This document shows positions 15,166-18,485 of a stretch of 18,485 nucleotides of DNA, piece after piece. This stretch comes from JAVVPL01 sp036655775 (lineage in GTDB: Bacteria > Bacteroidota > Bacteroidia > Bacteroidales > P3), in NCBI GenBank assembly GCA_036655775.1, contig JAVVPL010000032.1, positions 1 to 18,485 of the forward strand, written 5' to 3'. Each line of letters begins with the position of its first letter. Position 1 is the stretch's first letter. The translations under genes and the position numbers were made by a program. The notes beneath the pieces are model-generated. The model saw nothing but the letters and a program-made list of their open reading frames with translations. It ran no database searches and was not told the origin of the DNA.

Positions 15166-17193
15166 TTAACGAACTACGACCTTTTTAAACTCATTGACAG
15201 TTCGCACTATATAAAACCCCCGATTGAGATTATATGATTGCTCAGTACTTGTACTTCTCTCTTTTATAATTAATTGTCCTTGGATATTATAAATAAAAAC
15301 ATCTTGTCCTAGGGGGGCATCTTTAAGTATAATTCCTCCTTCAACACTATATACCGACATTTTTTTCTTTGTATCTATATTTTTTTCTAGAGCAAGTGGA
15401 ATGGTATCTGCCACAATATTTAAATAGGTCCACGTAGTTTTCATCGCATCTTCTCCACGTAGGCGCGGAAAAGCCGCATTTTCCAGGGTGCAGCAAACAC
15501 TCTCTGTAGCTGTTTTTAGAAATACAAAACGGCCACTGTCTAACGTATTGTAATCAATGCCCTCTTCCAATAGATCTCCTGCAAGATTTCTCCACAAAAA
15601 CACAGTCATATCTTTACTGTCGGGCGAATAGACTCGATATGCAAGCCTACTCAAATCAAGAGTATCTTTATTTTGAATAGTGTCTCGAATTTGAATCTCT
15701 GCTTGAGGGGCATACTCATATTGAAGCCAAAGAGTATCGCGCAAAGGGAGCGTACTAAAATCAAAGCGATTATCCTGCAACGACAAGCGTTTTATTTTTG
15801 TATGTGCATGTAAATCGATACTGGATATTTTATTGCTATTACATTTGAGTATTTCCAAATTAAAAGCAGTGTCCAAAGGAAGAGAATCCAGTGCATTGTG
15901 AGAGCAATTTAATTCGACCAACTCTGATACATCTCCTAGATTTAATTTCGTTAGTGCATTATCATTACACACTATTTTTTGCATTTTCGATTGCTCGTTC
16001 ACTTTCAATTCGGTCAAACGATTATTACTACAATTTATCTCTTTCAACTGATTATTGCGCGACAAATCGATATTTGAAACTTCATTATCTGAAAAATTTA
16101 AAGCTTGTAAATTTACACAATTCATCACATCCAAACTACGTATTTGGTTGTAAAAACAGTTAAAATAGAGTAAAGCTTCTTCCGCCGCATAAATCACAAT
16201 ATTTTCACCTTTTATTTTCCCACTCAAAAGCGTAGTTGTACTATTGGCAAACATGCGCACTTTTTCTTTATTTCCAAAATCTATATCCAAAGGCACTCCA
16301 TCCATATTCGCTCGTACAAAAAAACGAAATTCTAAAGTGGAATCAGGATTAATTCCAATATTTATCATTTCACTTGTACGTAAAGCATATTCTTGTACTA
16401 TTATGAATGTAGATCTCAATTTATTTGTATCAGCAAAAGCAGGAAAAGCAAGGGAAGTCATCTCTACATACGCCCCCTCTGCTACACTTTTTATAAATCT
16501 AAACACATTGTTTTTTTCCGTATAATCTGTATTGATCTGTAAGGGGAATCCACTTTCGGTAAACCATTTAAATACCGTGGGTTGACAAGCATCACTTAAG
16601 CCCTGTATCATTGAATATTTACTTAAATCAATCGGATTATATAAAAACACACTATCTATTATTTTCAAACGTGCTTGCGGTGCATATAGATAAGTGTTCA
16701 AATGTTTTTGTTTTGTTGGCAAGGTTTCAAAGTTCAATTTATTATTGACACAATTGAGTTCATTCAAATAATACAAATTGCTCACATCCAAAACTTCTAA
16801 CAAATTATCATTACAGTTTAATTTGCGCAAAGAAGTTGCATTTCCTACTTCTAATTGACTTATTTTATTATGAGAACAATCAAATTCAGAGAGTATATTT
16901 TGAACTGCATAAATTTCGATGACACTATCTATTGAGGGATATTTTACAGTGACCGATTGATGTGTGTATAATGGCAACTCAATAATTGTATCCATTAATT
17001 TAATACGCACTAAAGCCCCATTTTCTTTTCTGGCCTTGAAGGTTAAACAAAGCGTGTCGCCTAGTGATGCCGATCGATTTACATTGAAGTTTAGGTAAAG
17101 ACAATCTAGTATTAATTTGTGTACAAGAAGTTTTATATGGATTAAGGCTGTCAAATGCAGGGAAAGCCTCGGTGATAAATATAGCATATACAC
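15166..17193 (-). CDS. Secreted LRR protein with T9SS sorting domain, C-terminal part (same gene as next entry)
   Basis: This open frame of 675 codons is the larger part of one gene running from 17882 to 15166. Its first roughly 35 codons overlap the upstream part in another frame and are not a true N-terminus. Meaningful similarity begins around NVNRSASLGDTLCLTF (residue 37). Two complete modules follow. Each has a beta-rich stretch ending IYA......F.C..N, then LRRs of 21 residues of the type L..LNCS.N.L..LDVS, then a block starting Y.YAPQ (170-173 and 494-497) and ending in F.F.K....Y....AFP. Residues about 610-675 (SVYSVEGGIILKDAPLGQ, IYNIQGQLIIK, LNRGFYIVRT, KKVVVR) form a type A T9SS C-terminal sorting domain, so the protein should be secreted or surface-attached. 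Its ligand is unknown. The frameshift may be real or an assembly error. Confidence 0.85.
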   Translation of the reverse strand: MYMLYLSPRLSLHLTALIHIKLLVHKLILDCLYLNFNVNRSASLGDTLCLTFKARKENGALVRIKLMDTIIELPLYTHQSVTVKYPSIDSVIEIYAVQNILSEFDCSHNKISQLEVGNATSLRKLNCNDNLLEVLDVSNLYYLNELNCVNNKLNFETLPTKQKHLNTYLYAPQARLKIIDSVFLYNPIDLSKYSMIQGLSDACQPTVFKWFTESGFPLQINTDYTEKNNVFRFIKSVAEGAYVEMTSLAFPAFADTNKLRSTFIIVQEYALRTSEMINIGINPDSTLEFRFFVRANMDGVPLDIDFGNKEKVRMFANSTTTLLSGKIKGENIVIYAAEEALLYFNCFYNQIRSLDVMNCVNLQALNFSDNEVSNIDLSRNNQLKEINCSNNRLTELKVNEQSKMQKIVCNDNALTKLNLGDVSELVELNCSHNALDSLPLDTAFNLEILKCNSNKISSIDLHAHTKIKRLSLQDNRFDFSTLPLRDTLWLQYEYAPQAEIQIRDTIQNKDTLDLSRLAYRVYSPDSKDMTVFLWRNLAGDLLEEGIDYNTLDSGRFVFLKTATESVCCTLENAAFPRLRGEDAMKTTWTYLNIVADTIPLALEKNIDTKKKMSVYSVEGGIILKDAPLGQDVFIYNIQGQLIIKERSTSTEQSYNLNRGFYIVRTVNEFKKVVVR

Positions 17194-17882
17194 TATCTAC
17201 TTGTTCTTTCAAAAAAAGAAATTTACCATTATTTTCCCAATAATCAATTCCCTTTTGCAAACAATCGCCCATTTTATTTTTCCAAAGGAAATGAGTAGTT
17301 TGTACTTGTTTTTTAGTCCCTTTCAAATTTGTATACCTACTAAAATCAATGGTATCACTTAATGTATACATTCCTTTAATTTGTAAATCCGATTGCGGAG
17401 CATAAGTATAGTTTACTAAAGAATCCCCTATATTAGGTAATTTGTCTAGCGGTATTTTATTGTTTTCACAATGAACCGTTGTGAGTTTATGAACCGTATT
17501 GAAAATCAAATTATTTATACCTTGATCTATTACGCTAAAATTCGCAAAACTAGCACTATCGGCATGTATCCACAAGGTATCCCCTTTGAGAGTATCTTGA
17601 ATTGTTTTCATGTTCAGCGCTAAGGTCTCATATCTCAATTTTCCCTCTCCATAATTCAGCATAATCGAATCTTTGGTATTTCCTTTGGCACTAAAGCTAA
17701 TTAAAGAGTTGGTTTTTCCAATTTCTTTTGTTAAAATAATAGAAAATGATAAATTTATTAATCCTTCGCATACTGGAGCATATTNNNNNNNNNNCAGGCA
17801 GTGTATTTGCACTTTGCGCAAACAGCGTAGCTACACTCATACTCAAAAGGCAAAAGAGAATAAACGATTTAATTGTTTGCAT
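17000..17882 (-). CDS. Secreted LRR protein, N-terminal part with signal peptide, gap and frameshift
   Basis: The gene begins at the ATG at 17882 with a signal peptide (MQTIKSFILFCLLSMSVATL, cleavage near FAQ-SAN). After an N gap at 17785-17794 the sequence resumes in another frame with YAPVCEGLINL. The region then encodes the first of three modules: a beta-rich part (SLISFSAKG...IMLNYGEGK), only a short LRR-like stretch (TTVHCENNKIPLDKLP), and the block Y.YAPQ...DTIDFSRYTNLKG ending FLFLKEQVDSVYAIFITEAFP. The frame runs on to a stop at 17000, but similarity to the other two modules moves to the +1 frame somewhere between about 17085 and 17125. The intact protein would have roughly 900 residues. 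For the gap, the frames agree only if the missing length is a multiple of three. MarC lies 16 bases upstream on the same strand. Confidence 0.8.
17785..17794. other. Assembly gap (10 N) near the start of the LRR gene
   Basis: Ten N fall just after the signal peptide. Read literally, they put the signal peptide and the mature protein in different frames. A true missing length of zero or a multiple of three restores one frame, joining TLP to ..YAPVCEG. The 10-N length is therefore a placeholder. Confidence 0.95.
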
Positions 17883-17898
17883 TAGAAAATATTTTTTA

Positions 17899-18485
17899 TT
17901 AAATAGCGAGTTTGATACCATCTATTACCATGGCGGCACCTAAAATTGCCACAATTAAGCCCATCAATTTACCTACCACCAAAATTATATTTTTTCCCAA
18001 AGCTTTTAAAATGTACTCACTGTAAATAAATGCCAAATAAGTCATTCCTAATATTAAGAGTAAAATTAAAACGATGATAAGAATATGTAAAAAATCATGT
18101 TGAGCCGCATAATTCATTGCCGCAACAATAGTTCCTGGCCCTGCCAACATAGGAATTGCCAAAGGAGAAATAGCTACACTTTCATCAAAAGCAAAAGCGC
18201 CACCTTCAATTCCTACCCCCGAATGTACCGACGATTTCTTCGATTGTAAAAGTTCAAAACCCACATAAAATAATAATATGCCACCTGTTATTTTGAACGC
18301 AGGCACTGTGATACCAAAAAAATCAAAAATATATTTACCTACTACCGTAAACACCGTCACAATAACAAAAGCAGTCAAAGTGGACGTTTTAGCCACATTA
18401 CGCCTTGTCTTTGTATCAGCATACTGAGTCAAACCTATAAAAACAGGCACATTTGCAATCGGATTAATAATTGCAAATAAACTCG
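17899..18485 (-). CDS. MarC/UPF0056 family integral membrane protein, N-terminus beyond window
   Basis: Visible are 194 residues, with the frame still open at the window edge (SLFAIINPIANVPVFIGLT...). The GTG at 18450 is therefore not a start but part of the conserved NPIANVPVF motif of the first helix region. About six membrane segments are present. FKITGGILLFYVGFELLQSK and AISPLAIPMLAGPGTIVAAM are the two family signatures, the second containing the conserved P.AIP...GPG. The family (MarC, YhgN, YchE) has no established substrate, and the old link to multiple antibiotic resistance was withdrawn. Only the first helix appears to be missing, given a usual length near 200. The LRR gene starts 16 bases after its stop and may share the transcript. 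Confidence 0.9.
   Translation of the reverse strand, partial: SLFAIINPIANVPVFIGLTQYADTKTRRNVAKTSTLTAFVIVTVFTVVGKYIFDFFGITVPAFKITGGILLFYVGFELLQSKKSSVHSGVGIEGGAFAFDESVAISPLAIPMLAGPGTIVAAMNYAAQHDFLHILIIVLILLLILGMTYLAFIYSEYILKALGKNIILVVGKLMGLIVAILGAAMVIDGIKLAI

Noticed and set aside
18448..18450. GTG at 18450 as the start of the MarC-family protein
   Set aside because: The frame continues upstream to the window edge with SLFAIINPIAN, part of the conserved first membrane region, so the gene is truncated by the window.

Overview
The window is AT-rich DNA from a member of the Bacteroidota, most likely Bacteroidales. The evidence is a carboxy-terminal type IX secretion (T9SS) sorting domain on an LRR protein, promoter boxes of the Bacteroidetes form TAnnTTTG, an S9B dipeptidyl peptidase IV, the efp-lpxD-like gene pair, and a V/A-type ATPase operon containing a DUF2764 gene in place of subunit C. 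Two runs of exactly 10 N (12089-12098 and 17785-17794) show that this is a draft scaffold.

Layout. Positions 1-3069 (minus strand) hold a secreted dipeptidyl peptidase IV and, overlapping its 3' end, the beginning of a secreted protein cut off by the window edge. A divergent intergenic region (3070-3251) carries one promoter for each direction. On the plus strand follow a tRNA-Val(GAC), elongation factor P, an LpxD-like acyltransferase and a family 2 glycosyltransferase (3252-5853), all tightly spaced. From 15085 down to 5856 (minus strand) runs a compact V-type ATPase operon in the order E, DUF2764, A, B, D, I, K, with a Wzx-like flippase starting 4 bases after K. The flippase meets the glycosyltransferase tail to tail with 2 bases between the stop codons. 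From 17882 down to 15166 (minus) lies one large secreted LRR protein gene, broken here by an N gap and by an apparent frameshift. Upstream of it, 16 bases away, is a MarC-family membrane protein whose N-terminus lies beyond the window.

Function. The ATPase genes supply a complete rotor and catalytic core: A/B head, D shaft, E stalk, I stator membrane subunit and K ring. No recognisable C, F or G/H gene is present, and DUF2764 is the obvious candidate for the C position. Subunit K carries every residue of the Enterococcus hirae Na+ site at a constant offset of eight, so a Na+-coupled enzyme is predicted. The lpxD-like, glycosyltransferase and flippase genes point to envelope glycan or lipid A work. 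DPP IV, the partial gene and the LRR protein are exported.

Most of the window is ordinary, densely packed chromosome. The items most worth a second look are the reduced ATPase with its predicted Na+ site, a 30-base direct repeat and a palindrome between DUF2764 and subunit A, Shine-Dalgarno sequences in front of D, I and K only, the C33 tRNA-Val, and the three-module LRR protein.
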